Positions 1 to 13,940 are shown, counted from the stretch's first letter. The stretch is 64,000 bases of DNA from Tethya wilhelma (GCA_964030475.1 CAXIPT010000002.1:17465893-17529892); one strand, 5' to 3'. Translations and numbers: made by a program. The notes: generated by a model from the sequence alone, not told the origin.

Positions 1-109
1 TCCATCTTGTTTGCCTTCTTTTTACGATTTGGCCATTCCTATGTCTCATTACATTTCCAATGTTTTTTTACTTGTAATTTATGGTTTACTGTGATTTTTC
101 TTGTAACAG

Positions 110-2788
110 AGGAGAGTATCAAGCTTGTTGCTACTCCTGGTACACTTGAGAAGTCGGGCAGCTGGGTGAAGATATCCTGGAGTGGCGTGGCTGTTGTTGA
201 CAAGCAGGACTGGGTTGGGGTGTGGCTGATTCCAAACAGCACTGTTCCTATAGATGCCAAGAAACATGCACCCATAAAATACCAGGTATCTTTATTTATT
301 ACAATTGCTGGATAAAAATTTATAGACAATGATTATAGTTCTTTTTTTGTCATTTCTACAGTATTGTAACTTCTCTAAGTCCCATTCTCTGACTGGTGTT
401 GGCCAGTTGAGTTTCTACCTTGTCAATATGAGAGGCCTCTACCAGTTTGGATTCTTTAGACATGGTGAATTTATATTCAACTACTATATTATCATAGCTA
501 ATACACTGTAACGAACATTTCTTCTACTGGATAGGGTTTGAGAACCCCACAATGGCAGCTGTGTCTAACACTGTCTCCTTCAAGAACCCAAACGAGCCAC
601 TCCAGGGACACTTGGCTCTCACTAATGACATATCAAAAATTATGTAAGTTTAACTGTAGCACTGTTGTTTATATGTTATATGTACGTAGCATTAATGTGC
701 TTGTATTACAATGCAGACTCATGTGGGTGACTCGTGATGCCACCCACCCAAGAGTGACTTGGGGTACAGCGAGCAATACTTACACACGTACCGAAAATGT
801 ATACCAACAATTTATCAATTTATATAAGCTAAATTGATCAGATCAGTCTCTGCACATTATAATTATCTACACATTACCCTACAGGCTGTTAGCAGCACCT
901 ATCATGCCAGTGATATGTGTGACACTCCAGCCATGGACTACGGGTGGATTGATCCAGGAATAATTCACAGAGTTACAATGGATGGGTGAGTTAGTTGAGA
1001 GTATTGCATGATTGTCATGATGACAAACATGATTGTACTATTTTTACTTCAGTCTGTCTCCAGCAACTAAGTACTACTATCAGTTTGGAGATGATTCTGA
1101 AATGAGTGACGAATACAATTTCTATTCACCTCCTGTACCTGGACCAAATGTCACCACCAAGGTTCTTACATTTGGAGGTAAATACATCCATTTTTTTCCT
1201 AATAAACACTTATGACTGATTATCTGTAAACCATTGTTTAGATTTGGGTCATGGGGAGTATGATGACAGTCGCCAGGTGCTCAAACTTGAGCAGCCATCT
1301 TTGAATACCACCAAACACCTCATCAGTGAGATGGACAAGCATGACTTTGTGCTACATGTTGGGGATATCAGCTACGCAGATGGATATGAGGGCATTGTGA
1401 GTGAAAACTGGAGTGTGTTTGAATTAGATGCTTGTATAACACTGTTTGTTATTGTTATCCTTTCTATCTAATTAACATGACACTTGACTAGTGGGATGAG
1501 TATTTTGATCAGGTCAAACCGGTTTTGGCTCATTTACCATATATGGTTAATCCAGGCAATCACGAAAGTGACTCAAAGAATTCAGAGTAAGATTCGGTAC
1601 TTTCCATGTGTAGCACATGTTTACCACAATACTCTATCTATCTGTACATGTGCTAACAATGCAGCTCATTCTACCAGGGCCATGACTCTGGAGGGGAATG
1701 CAATATCCCATACATCAATAGATTTGCAATGCCTCGGCCTGGTCCTGACCAACCATGGTGAGTGGAGTACACGTACAACCCACTCTATTTTATGGCCTAG
1801 CAATAACGACTCTGTTCATTCTTTATAGGTATGGTTTTGACTATGGGTCAATTCACGTGGTGATGATGAGCACAGAGCATGACTTTCGTAACACCTCCAA
1901 GCAGTACTCCTTCTTAGACAGCCACCTCCAATCAGTGAACAGGTCTAGGACTCCCTGGCTCATCTTCTCTGGACACAGGTATAACACTTATCTTAATAAT
2001 ACTATTGATGTTGTTGTCTGTGACTAATGAAGGTACTCAAGCCAAAATGAATGCATTAAAACAATTTATTTTTTTCAGTCTACTCTGTACACTGATATTT
2101 TGAAAACAGACCCACTTTGATCAATTGATGGGCCATAATGTTAAATTCCCACTACAGGCCAATGTATGTTGACAGCACCAATAACACAGAGCCATCAGGA
2201 GAAATGCCAGTCTCAAGACTGTTAATAGCACACATTGAGCCTCTGCTTACTGTAAGCTCCTGTGATAGCATTCTATGATCTTTCAACCAGTCGTGTATAA
2301 TCATCATGCATGTTGTGATTATGTTGTATGTTCCTGATAGAGGTACAAGGTGGACTTGGCATTCTGGGGTCACCATCACACCTACCAGAGGATGTGTCCT
2401 GTGGTGAACAGTGTTTGCACTGAAGGAGCACCCACTCACATCATCATTGGCATGGCTGGCAGAGCCTTGTTGCACAACCTCAGGTGACAGCAGCAAAATT
2501 TAATACTAGCTATTCGTGTTGTTCTAGATCTAATGCCTTCTTTTTTTCAGGCCTGAAAAGCCCAACTTTGTAGCATATGTGGATGAAAATGTAAGATTTA
2601 TTGTATCGAAGATCCATTATGATGATTTTAATAAGTTTATTGTGTTATACATTCTGTAGCACTGGGGATATTCTCGATTCGTAGCCAATGCCACCACCCT
2701 GGTGTTTGAGTACATCCACAATGATGATGGGAAGGTCCATGATAGTATTGTGCTGCGAAAGAATACACCTAACAACAGAGATCATTGA
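110..2788 (+). CDS. Purple acid phosphatase, tandem copy 1 (5' partial)
   Basis: Metallophosphoesterase of the plant-type high-molecular-weight purple acid phosphatase group, expected to hydrolyse phosphomonoesters outside the cell or in the endomembrane system. Fourteen coding exons can be read, from 110-285 through 362-464, 535-643, 717-798, 885-985, 1053-1177, 1242-1396, 1492-1586, 1665-1757, 1829-1978, 2158-2251, 2341-2483 and 2551-2590 to 2660-2788 (stop TGA). The signal-peptide exon lies left of the window. The N-terminal half is the Fn3-like PAP domain, with the MCDTPAMDYGWIDPG signature. The metal-site motifs follow: a GDxG position (GDLGHGEYDD), GDISY, GNHE, FSGHRPMY and WGHHHTYQR. 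Here the first motif reads GDLG, where copies 2 and 3 read GDMG. Exons are nearly identical to copies 2 and 3 while introns differ. All ligand positions are present, so it is probably active; metal content is not readable. Confidence 0.9.
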
Positions 2789-3116
2789 TTCAAGTTAATT
2801 GTTGGTCAGATTTATCACTTGAAGTTCAATTATGTAATTACGTGTGTACTTGTTTCAAGTTAAGTTTTGTGTATAATTTATTATATGTACATGCTGATCT
2901 AGCCTGTTTGTAAATAACACTTAACTGTATGTGGAAGCATAAAAATTAATAATATCAAATGTTGTTGAAAAAAGTGGAACTGTTTTTTACTTTAGCTGGG
3001 AAGGCCAATTAAAATTATATTGGCACAATGTCATGTGATTGGAAATAATTACTTGACCTTTTGACCCTGAAGCTAGTGTAACCTCTGCCCCTCCTCCTCG
3101 ACACCTGAGAACAGAA

Positions 3117-5998
3117 ATGGATTCTTTCTTGGCTCTTATACTGGGCCTAGTGGCAGCCATTGCATCAACTCCTATTGAAAGCCACGAAGAGATCAACCCC
3201 CTGAGATACTTCAAGCATGATAAGGTCACTGTACAACTAGGTATAAAAATACAATTACTAAAATCACGATTCACTGGCAAATATTCCTTGTAACAGAGGA
3301 GAGTATCAAGCTTGTTGCTACTCCTGATAAACTTGAGAAGTCGGGCAGCTGGGTGAAGATATCTTGGAGTGGTGTGGCTGTTGTTGACAACCAGGACTGG
3401 GTTGGGATGTGGCTGATTCCAAACAGTACTGTTCCTATAGATGCCAAGAAACATGCACCCATAAAATACCAGGTACAATTGCAGTCAATGTCTGTCAGTG
3501 TGTGGAGACAATCACTCTTATTAATTTTGTCATTCTGTAGTTTTGTAACTTCTCAAAGTCCCACTCTCTGACTGGTGTTGGTCAGTTGAGTTTCTACCTC
3601 GTCAATATGAGAGGCCTCTACCAGTTTGCATTCTTTAGACATGGTGAATTTATAGTCAACAACACAGCTAATGCATTTTAACTAACATTTCTTCCACCAT
3701 GCACTGGATAGGGTTTGAGAACCCCACAATGGCAGCTGTGTCTAACACTGTCTCCTTCAAGAACCCAAACGAGCCACTCCAGGGACACTTGGCTCTCACT
3801 AATGACATATCAAAAATTATGTAAGTTTAGTTGTAACACACTATTGTTTTTTGGTTTTTTTTACATAGCATTAATGTGCTTATATTACACTAACTACAGA
3901 CTCATGTGGGTGACTCATGACGCCACCAGACCAAGAGTGACCTGGGGTACAGCGAGCAATACTTACACACATACCAAAAATGTATTGAATAATATTACGC
4001 TAATAATTAGTACTACCATATTTAGATCTGTGTCTGCATGATGTGTCATTATAATTTATTCTATTACCCCCCAGGCTGTTAGCAGCACTTATCATGCCAG
4101 TGATATGTGTGACACTCCAGCCATGGACTACGGATGGATTGATCCAGGAATGATTCACAGAGTTACAATGGATGGGTGAGTCAGTTGAGAGTATTGGTTA
4201 TCATGGCAACAGGTATGGTTGTAATAGCTTTTTTTTAAAATTTCAGTCTGTCTCCGGCAACTAAGTACTACTATCGGTTTGGAGATGATGAAATGAGTGA
4301 TGAATTCAACTTCTATTCACCTCCTGTACCAGGACCAAATGTCACCACCAAGGTCCTTACATTTGGAGGTAAATATGTACGTAGTTTTTTTCGTTTGTTT
4401 GTTTTTTGTTTCGTTTTCCTGATACATATAACCATTGATGACTCACTGAGGTACCATTTCTTCAGATATGGGTCATGGGGAGTATGATGACAGTCGCCAG
4501 GTGCTCAAACTTGAGCAGCCATCTTTGAATACCACCAAACACCTCATCAGTGAGATGGACAAGCATGACTTTGTGCTTCATGTTGGAGACATCAGCTATG
4601 CCGATGGATATGAGGGCATTGTGAGTGAAAGTCAGAGACATACATGTAATTTGTTGTTATCTCTGTATCTTAATTGTGCACACGTGACTAGTGGGATGAG
4701 TATTTTGATCAGGTCAAGCCAATTTTGGCTCATTTACCATATATGGTTAATCCAGGCAATCATGAAAGTGATTCAAAGAATTCTGAGTAAGTTTTATCAT
4801 GAGTAATTGACTGCATGTGTACATAATTATTATCACAGTACTACAATATCTGTGCTGACAATGCAGCTCATTCTACCAGGGCCATGACTCTGGTGGGGAA
4901 TGCAATATTCCATATATCAATAGATTTGCAATGCCTCGGCCTGGTCCTGACCAGCCATGGTGAGTGGAGTACACGTACAACCCACTCTATTTTATGGCCT
5001 AGCCATAACGACTCTGTTGTTCATTTTTTAAAGGTATGGTTTTGACTATGGGTCAATTCATGTGGTGATGATGAGCACAGAGCACGACTTTCGTAACACC
5101 TCCAAGCAGTACTCCTTCTTAGACAGCCACCTCCAATCAGTGAACAGGACTAGGACTCCCTGGCTCATCTTCTCTGGACACAGGTATAACACTTGACTTG
5201 ACAATAATTGTGTGTATTACCTGTGATTAACGAAGGCTCTCAAGCCAAAATGGTTAACTCAGTTTCACTTTGTCATGAGACAATGATATACTTGATCAAC
5301 AACAATAATAATAATAATATTATGTACTATTAACTCCTATTACAGGCCCATGTATGTTGACAGTACCAGTGAGTTTGAGCCGTCAGGAGATATCCCAGTA
5401 TCAAAACTATTGAGAGCACACATTGAGCCTCTGCTTGCAGTAAGTGTATGATGTTTCACCAGTCTTGTACATTTTCAAAGCAACTTTGCATGCATATATA
5501 TAATATAATATGTTGTTTCTTTAGCGGTACAAAGTGGACTTGGCATTCTGGGGTCACCATCATGACTACCAGAGGATGTGTCCTGTGGTGAACAGTGTTT
5601 GCACTGAAGGAGCACCCACTCACATCATCATTGGCATGGCTGGCAGATCCTTGTCAAAAAACCTCAGGTGACTGAAATAGTAGCTGATTTTTCTGCAAAA
5701 TTATTTATTCAGCAGTACATTGTTCTAGATCTATATATATTAGTATGACAATAATGCCATCTAATTTTCAGGCCAGACAAGCCCAACTTTGTAGAATTTG
5801 TCGATGAAGATGTGAGAATATAAAATAGATTATACGCGATAAGATTAAGCTTTAAGTTTATGTGTTGTTCTGTAGCACTGGGGATATTCTCGATTCGTAG
5901 CCAATGCCACCACCCTGGTGTTTGAGTACATCCACAATGATGATGGGAAGGTCCATGATAGTATTGTGCTGCGAAAGAAGACATCTAACAAACCTTAA
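3117..5998 (+). CDS. Purple acid phosphatase, tandem copy 2
   Basis: Complete gene of about 15 coding exons with the same architecture as its neighbours. The first exon (3117-3240) encodes a signal peptide starting MDSFLALILGLVAAIAS, so the enzyme should be secreted. This start is chosen because the leader is conserved in copy 3 and splices in phase into the next exon (G|AG). Fn3-like PAP domain first, then the metallophosphoesterase domain with GDMGHGEYDD, GDISYADG, GNHE, GHRPMY and GHHHDYQR, the usual dinuclear metal ligands. One codon is missing relative to the others just before the EMSDEF segment near 4290. The gene ends with TAA at 5996-5998. The 329-bp gap from copy 1 holds only AT-rich UTR-like sequence. 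Tandem same-strand layout implies local duplication. Confidence 0.93.
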
Positions 5999-6321
5999 TC
6001 ATTGATTCAAGCTAACTTGTTGTAATTAAAGTACAACTGGTGCAATTTTTATATCACTTGAGGTTCAATGATGTGAATTACCTGTGTGTACATACCTTAC
6101 CTGCTGCAAATTTGTGTATGTACATGCTGAAAGCTTAGCATACACTCACTGAAAGTCTGACACTAACAGGATGTGGAAACATAATATTATAAAATTAATA
6201 ATTGTTATAATAACCCTGATTTCGCCATTTTGGCCTGGTCACGCCCTTTTGTACTGCGCATGCTCGTTGCTGATGTGAACCCTGCCCCTCCCCCCTTTTT
6301 AATGACACCCTGAGAACAGAA

Positions 6322-9300
6322 ATGGATTCTTTTTTCTTTTTTGTACTGGCAGTGGCAGCAATTGCATCAACTCCTATTCAAAGCCACGAAGAGATCAATC
6401 CTCTGAGATACTTCAAGCATGATAAAGTCACCATAAAAATAGGTATAAAGATGCATCTGACTAAAATCATGATTCACTGGCAATATTCCTTGCAACAGAG
6501 GAGAGTATCAAGCTTGTTGCTAGTCCTGATACACTTGAGAAGTCAGGCAGCTGGGTGAAGATATCCTGGAGTGGTGTGGCTGTTGTTGACAAGCAGGACT
6601 GGGTTGGGATGTGGCTGATTCCAAACAACACTGTTCCTATAGATGCTAAGAAACATGCCCCAATAAAATACCAGGTAAGCTTATGTTTATTACAATTACT
6701 ACATAATATTAAAACACAATTATTAGAATTCTGTTTGTTATTTTTTTACAGTATTGTAACTTCTCTCTATCTGGTGTTGGTGAGTTGAATTTCTACCTCG
6801 TCAATATGAGAGGCCTCTACCAGTTTGGATTCTTTAGACATGGTGATTTTATAGTCAACTACTATAGTATCACAGCTAATGCATTTTACCTAACAAAACA
6901 TTTCTTCCACCAATGGATAGGGTTTGAGAACCCCACAATGGCAGCTGTGTCTAACACTGTCTCCTTCAAGAACCCAAACGAGCCACTCCAGGGGCACTTG
7001 GCTCTCACTAATGACATATCAAAAATTATGTAAGTTTAGGTGTAATTATTATTACACTGTTGTTTATAAATAATTATGTACGTATCATTAACGTGCTTGT
7101 ATTATGCAGACTTATGTGGGTGACTCGTGATGCCACCAGACCAAGAGTGACCTGGGGTACAGCGAGCAATACTTACACACATACCAATAACGTATGCCAA
7201 CAATTTGTAGCTACTGATTGGTGACTGCACATTATAATTATCTACACATTACTCCCCACAGGCTGTTAGCAGCACCTATCATGCCAGTGATATGTGTGAC
7301 ACTCCAGCCATGGACTACGGATGGATTGATCCAGGAATGATTCACAGAGTTACAATGGATGGGTGAGTCAGTGAGTGCATTTGTCGTCATGGCAACAGAC
7401 ATGTATGATTGTAATGTTTTATTTCAGTCTGTCTCCAGCAACTAAGTACTACTATCGGTTTGGAGATGATTATGGAATGAGTGATGAATACAATTTCTAT
7501 TCACCTCCTGTACCTGGACCAAATGTCACCACCAAGGTCCTTACATTTGGAGGTAAATATATGTTCAATTTCTTCCACTCTAATAAACACTAATGACTAT
7601 AATTATCTACCCTAATTTATATTCTTCAGATATGGGTCATGGGGAGTATGATGACAGTCGTCAAGTGCTCAAACTTGAGCAGCCATCTTTGAATACCACC
7701 AAAAACCTCATCAGTGAGATGGACAAGCATGACTTTGTGTTGCATGTTGGAGACATTAGCTATGCCGATGGATATGAGGGCATTGTGAGTGAAAGTTACG
7801 TAGAGTGTGTTTGACTTAGCTTCATTCCCAGGCTCTCCCCTTAACCTTTCACTTGTGGAAAGATCAAACCTCATACTCGGAAAGGTCAAAGGGGAGAGCC
7901 TGGGAACGAGGCTATAGTGTTTAACTTGTGTTTGTTATTATTATCACTCTATCTTCTTATTAATGTGACTAGTGGGACGAGTATTTTGATCAGATCAAAC
8001 CAGTTTTGGCTCATTTACCATATATGGTTAATCCAGGCAATCACGAAAGTGATTCAAAGAATTCAGAGTAAGATTTACTTCCACGTTATTGTAATTGTGT
8101 AAGTGTGTTTTACCACAATACTCTATCTATCTGTACATGTGCTGACAATGCAGCTCATTCTACCAGGGCCATGACTCTGGAGGAGAATGCAATATTCCAT
8201 ACATCAATAGATTTGCAATGCCTCGGCCTGGTCCTGACCAACCATGGTTAGTCACAGTGGAATAAACACTGACAACCCTCTCTTAGGCTCTCTATATTTT
8301 ATGGCCTATAGTGACTCTATTTGTATAGGTATGGTTTTGACTATGGGTCAATTCATGTGGTGATGATGAGCACAGAACATGACTTTCGTAACACCTCCAA
8401 GCAGTACTCCTTCTTAGACAGCCACCTTCAATCAGTGGACAGGACTAGGACTCCCTGGCTCATCTTCTCTGGACACAGGTATAACACTTGGCTTGACAAT
8501 ATAATTGTGTGTGTCATCTGTGACTAACGAAGGCTCAAACCAACGAAATGTTTCACTCAATTTGTCAGTCTGCATGCATGAGACAGTGATATATCAACAA
8601 TGATTATTGTAAACTCCTACATATTACAGGCCCATGTATGCTGATAGTACCACTAATTTTGAGCCATCAGGAATAGGGCCAGTCTCAAAACTATTGATAG
8701 CACAGATTGAGCCTCTGCTTACAGTAAGTGTATGGTCTTTTAGTAAATTACTAGACTGACAATTGTACGTGTGCACTCAAGGCAACTTTGTATGCATGTG
8801 TATTATTAGTATGACATTGTGTAACTGTTGTTAAGCCTCGGCGCGTGCGTAGCACGTGCAGAGGGTTACGGTAGTCGTTTTGTGTGTGTGTCTGTCTGTC
8901 TGTCTGTCTGTTACTAGATTATCTGAAGAATGACAGCTCTATGGTCCAAATGAAAGGTACTTACGTTCATAAATCGAAATTATCTAGAAATTTGTTGTGT
9001 AGAATCTTGCAAAACGCTGTAGTTTCTGAGATTTGAGGCTTTTGTGCTTCTCTGAGCGCTTAGCTTCGAAACCGCACCCATTGATCACGCCCCGTGTAGT
9101 GTGCGTTATCTAGAAACAATACAGCTTGAATCATGGACTGGAGTTTGGCAGGCTGGCTTAGCCTGCTGCTTGGACAGTACAGGTAAGTAACTCACTGATT
9201 GCAAGTTGAATTAATATAGCTTTGTGTAGAAGTATCTCGAGCTGAGCATTAAAGTGCAAGTATTAAGTACTACAAGCATCAAAAGTATTCCAAAACACTG

Positions 9301-9914
9301 AGCGGTTAAATATAACTAGGTTAATCACAGGTCAATTGCAGCAGGCTTGAATTTGCTAGGCCGCTGACACCTCTCAGTGGACCGTGCTGGTCATATGTCA
9401 TGCATACATGTGAGTGCGCCGAGGCTTATGCACCTTGGTGCTTTCATTTCTTTAGCGATACAAGGTGGATTTAGCATTATGGGGTCACCATCATGACTAC
9501 CAGAGGATGTGTCCTGTGGTGAACAGTGTTTGCACTGAAGGAGCACCCACTCATATCATCATTGGTATGGCTGGCAGAGCCTTGTCACATGACCTCAGGT
9601 GACTGAAGTAGTAGCTGCAAATTATGCAACAGTACATTGTTCTAGAAATGACGATAATGCCATCTAATTTTCAGGCCAGACAAGCCCAACTTTGTGGAAT
9701 TTGTTGATGGAGATGTGAGAATAAAATATATATTCTTCATGATATACAATAATAGCGAGCTTTAAGTTTATGTATTATTCTGTAGCACTGGGGATATTCT
9801 CGATTCGTAGCCAATGCCACCACCCTGGTGTTTGAGTACATCCACAATGATGATGGGAAGGTCTACGATAGTATTGTGCTGCGAAAGAAGACACCTAACA
9901 ACAGACAGTCTTGA
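6322..9914 (+). CDS. Purple acid phosphatase, tandem copy 3
   Basis: Third complete copy. The first exon (6322-6442) gives a very hydrophobic leader, MDSFFFFVLAVAAIAS, a probable signal peptide. The Fn3-like PAP domain is shortened by about four residues in the exon near 6752 (YCNFSLSGVGELNF). Catalytic motifs GDMGHGEYDD, GDISYADG, GNHE, GHRPMY and GHHHDYQR are present. The gene is about 700 bp longer than copy 2 because the intron between the exon ending at 8723 and the exon starting at 9457 carries a 614-bp mobile element, and another intron carries a hairpin element at 7818-7913. Neither touches an exon. Stop TGA at 9912-9914. The 323 bp upstream (5999-6321) contain no gene. Function as for the other copies; specialisation among the three cannot be judged from sequence. 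Confidence 0.93.
7818..7913. repeat. Palindromic hairpin MITE
   Basis: About 95 bp reading as one imperfect inverted repeat: the left arm contains CCCAGGCTCTCCCC and the right arm GGGGAGAGCCTGGGAACG. It lies inside an intron of phosphatase copy 3. The same termini (CCTCGTTCCCAGGCTC and its complement) recur at 14858-14945, 26055-26456, 33439-33510, 49058-49137 and 49343-49396, so it is an interspersed family. Confidence 0.8.
8833..9446 (-). mobile_element. HINE/DINE-1-like non-autonomous element in intron
   Basis: A 614-bp insertion in a phosphatase intron, absent from the equivalent introns of copies 1 and 2. One end reads AAGCCTCGGCGC and a matching inverted GCGCCGAGGCTT lies just inside the other end. 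A short palindrome, GCACCTTGGTGC, closes the terminus. A TG/CTGT microsatellite lies inside the first end. TT flanks both sides (8831-8832 and 9447-9448). Related full copies lie at 28402-29020, 32899-33567 and 51655-52361. The combination (TT target, subterminal inverted repeats, microsatellite, terminal stem-loop) is that of Helentron-associated elements; this class assignment is inference. Confidence 0.65.
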
Positions 9915-10153
9915 TCAAGTTGACTTGTTGTCAGGCTGGACAAATTAATCACTTAATTGTTGTTGATGTGGATCTATATGTGTATAGTATTGTTTCCATT
10001 GCAAAATATTGACTGTATGTGCTGCAAACTAAGTTATGTATGCTGAAACTATTTGTTATTTGTGCTAACACTAACAGGATGTGGTATCATAAAAATTAAT
10101 GCTGTTGCATGTGCTGCAATTGGGGTGTGCCTTCATTCCATGGAAGTTTCAAG

Positions 10154-13100
10154 ATGGATTCTGCTGTCAAATCAGAAGAAGAAGTAAAAACATACCTCAA
10201 ACAAATTCAAGATGCTTCAAGTCATAGAAAGTTAAGAGCAGCAAATTTTCTCTTCAGGGCTCTGCTTCCTGACAAGAATGACCCCAATCATCTTGTTGAG
10301 TGGTACACATGGCTGAGGCAATCCCAAGAGTACTATCAAACTGCCCTCTCTTTGGTGACCATTGTAGTAGATGAAGCTTGCCCAAACAAGGACCTGCTAG
10401 ATCCAGTCAAAGAGTACATGATAGCCGAGAAGAGCTTTGAAGCAGAAAAATCCATTCCCAATTTTGTATTCCGGAGGAGATTATGCTCTGTGTTGAATGA
10501 GCTAAGTAATGAACAGGTTGAAGAGTTGATCCAAGAGATGACGACAAAGCATCTCAAAGTACACGCTGATCATTTTGGAGGAGATGGTGATGATTCATAT
10601 GTGCATGCTTTGAAAGTACTTGAAGCCATGGAAGAGAAAGGTTTTCTAAAAGCAGAAGATAAAAATCTTACCAATCTTCAAGATTTCCTTGAAAATGATG
10701 TACAGAGACGAGATCTGGTAAAGAAGTTTCTAGGTCCTGGTTTGTATGACCCCAATCAAAACCAAAATCTCTTTGTCATAAATGTTGATAGAAGTAAGCT
10801 GGTACATGTAGTTTACATTGCTTGAGTACTCATCATTTGCACTTGTATTGACTTTCTTACAGTTTTGCCACCAGAGCACTCGCTTGCTGATTTCCAAGAT
10901 GTTTCTGGTACGACCTACAATACATTGCATGGAAAGGAATCCTGATTGTATGTTTATCTCAACCATATTAATCTTTCCACAGCAACAGAGAGATATCATG
11001 CTTATTTGGCAAAGTACTACATGTTGATGTCTGTCATTCCCTTCAATCAATGGCCCCCGGTTGAAAAGGAGCATTATGTTAGCCTTGCTCTAATCACAAA
11101 TGAGGCCATGTCAAAACACGACACCTTCAGCCGCAGTACCATTCGAGGATCAGTTGATGACGTTTACAAGAAGAAGGTCAAGACTGTGATGGATGATGTA
11201 TTTCCAGAGATCCTTTTCACAGACAAGAGGTGGCTGGTCTTGATCGAGGGTCGCCCAGGCTCAGGGAAGTCTACACTTGCAACAAAAGTGAGCAAAGATT
11301 GGGGAGAGGGAAAACGGCTACAAAATATCAAGCTTTTAGTTCTTGTCCGTCTTCGTCGATTTCTTGGGAAGAGAGATGTGTCTTTTGAAGACATCTTTGG
11401 AGTGTACTGTGATAATGCTCCCATTGTTTCCAAGGTGACTCAAGAAATCAAGGAGAATGAAGGGAAAGGAGTCTGTTTCATTTTGGACGGCCTTGATGAG
11501 TACAGCGGTGTCTTCAAGACAGGAAACCTCATCCACGATCTCATATTTGGTCTGAAGCTGCCAAAAGCGAGCATCTTCATGACCTCTCGGCCTGCTGGGT
11601 CACATCGTCTGAGGAACAGCACCAGATTGCAACAGAATGTCGAGATTGTTGGCTTTCTGGATGACGAAGTGGAGAAGTACATCAGAGAGTACTATGACAA
11701 ACAACCTGGGAAGGCAGAAGATTTGTTGAAATATCTCAGCAGCCACCCAAATGTAGCTCGAATGTGTTACCTTCCTCTCCACATTGCAATGGTAGTCTAT
11801 CTCCACAAGTTAGTTCCTCACTCCCTTCCTCGTCTTCCTAACACGGAAACAGAGCTGTACAAAATGTTTGTACTGCATACTCTTTTGCGATCATTGCAAA
11901 GAGAAATAGCTGATCCAGACGAAATGGACGACATTGAATTGCACGAGTTCATCCATCTTCCTGAAGGAAAGAGGCCGATCTTCAAGGACACTTGTCACCT
12001 AGCTTTCGAAGCCACTTTGGAACAAAAGCAGCTATTCACTGGGAAAGAAATTCTTGAATCCAAATCTTCTTTGGTCGTTCCTGCAAAGAACGAATTTGAT
12101 TCACTGGGCCTGCTGACTGTGGATCGAATGCCTGCTGACAGTTCTCTTCCGACAAAGACCTTCAGCTTCCTTCATCTCACAGTCCAGGAGTTCCTCTCTG
12201 CTGTTTATCTCGTTGACTACCTTGACCAAGACAAGCAGCTAAAAGAGATTGATGAACATGGTGGGAAAGTCCACATGCGAGTTGTCTGGAAGTTCTACAG
12301 CGGTCTCTCTACCCTACGAAAGAGAAATGAGTTCTTCATTGAGGCTTTCAAAAGGATCATTTCACAAAATGCATCGCAAGGACTTGCACGTCTAAGCATG
12401 ATTCACTGTGCTTTTGAGTCTAAAGAGAAGCAGGCCTGCTCTGATGTGCTCACTCAGCTTAGTGGAACTGTCAACATGGAGGATGTCACTCTTACTCCTT
12501 CTGATTGTGCAGCCATTGGTTTCGTAGTCATTCATGCTTACAATGATCTGAGAATCCTGGACCTCAGTTACAGCCATCTCGGACCACCTGGGGTCAATGC
12601 TCTTGTCCAAGAGTTACAAACCTCAGATGAACCTCTTAGCAATCTAAAGGAGCTCAGGTATGAAAGTCCAGTACAGATTTGAATTTTGATTTCATGTATT
12701 TAAAATTGTTTGTACAGGATGCGGGCAAGAACAGATTTCAAACCTGTTGGCACTGAAGGTGCACCATCCCTGGTCAAGTTACTTGAGAGAATGCCGAATC
12801 TTGGAGAACTCAGGTACATAATATTTATTATTGGGTACTCCATTATGTTTGCTTTGTGAATCAAAATAAAATATTCATGCAGGCTGTATGGAAACAAGTT
12901 AAAGACTGAGAAATTTAAACTTCTTGTGCCACCAATTGCTATGATGCACCAGCTGCACACACTTATGTAAGCCCATGCATGTGAAACTGATTTTGTTGTA
13001 CTGATTTTGAGTATATATCTGTTTGCAAATCATCTGTCATCACCAGTTTGTCAAGAAATGACCTGGATACAAGTGCTGGAGAATATGTTTCTGAGATACT

Positions 13101-13940
13101 TGCCAATGTCCCACTCCTGGATAGATTCTAGTGAGTTCTAAGTTATTCATGTTTTGCTGATTAATAGAGACATTGATCTTCATTCAGTATAAGCTACAAC
13201 CCACTCAAAGATGATGGACTGGGAGCCATGAAGCCTGGACTCCTGAAGTGCCAGAATTTGAAGATCCTTGGGTATGTATGCCCTTGATAATTGTAATTGA
13301 TCACATACACAATTCAAACATGTAAACACATGCTATGCGACACAGACTTCGGGGAACACATTTAACTGAAGGATCAGGTGTCCACTTGAAGGAAATCTTT
13401 GAAACTTTGGAGAAATTGGAATGGGCAGAGTATGTGGTAGCTATGATATACATGTAATATTGGACGTGTATTACAGGTGGCAGGCATACTGACATCATGT
13501 TCCATTTTTGCACAGACTCTATCAGAACAGACTGAGTGACAAAGGTGTGATTGACATGCTACCAGGGCTGTACAATACAAAATCCCTCAAACTGTTAAGG
13601 TGAATTCTGATGTCATGTTTGTGTAAATGTGCTGCGGTTTCAAGTTTGTATTTATCATAACTTTTCCAATCATCATATTCCAGCCTTGTTGAAAATGGTA
13701 TCACTGACAAAGGAGCTGTTGCTCTTGCATCCTACCTCAGAGTTACAGACACCTTGTCTGAAATGAGGCAAGTCGCTTATAGCCTAATCATGATTTTTTT
13801 TGTTTAGTATTATAAACTCCTTGCTTTAATTTTCTAGGATGTACTACAATCATGATATGACTCAGGTTGGCAAGATTGCACTCCGTACAGCTGTTGTTGA
13901 ACGACCTCCTACCAAATGTGAACTAAAGTTTGCAGTATAG
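10154..13940 (+). CDS. NLR receptor: DED-like, NACHT and LRR
   Basis: Complete NOD-like receptor of 11 exons: 10154-10793, 10863-10907, 10983-12657, 12718-12813, then six 84-bp LRR exons starting at 12883, 13047, 13188, 13346, 13516 and 13684, and a terminal exon 13838-13940. Lengths sum to 3063 nt, an exact frame (1020 aa). Residues 1-100 are a helical region I do not recognise. About 105-210 resembles a death effector domain (VFRRRLCSVLNELSNEQVEE ... NLTNLQDFLENDVQRRDLVK). The NACHT ATPase follows with Walker A EGRPGSGKST, Walker B CFILDGLDEY, sensor TSRPAG and the FLHLTVQEFLSAVYL helical motif; the LRRs end the protein. Expected cytosolic innate sensor signalling through death-fold contacts. 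The intron after 13767 has a GC donor (AG|GCAAGT). An in-frame ATG at 10109 exists; I chose 10154 because upstream residues look unstructured. Confidence 0.9.
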
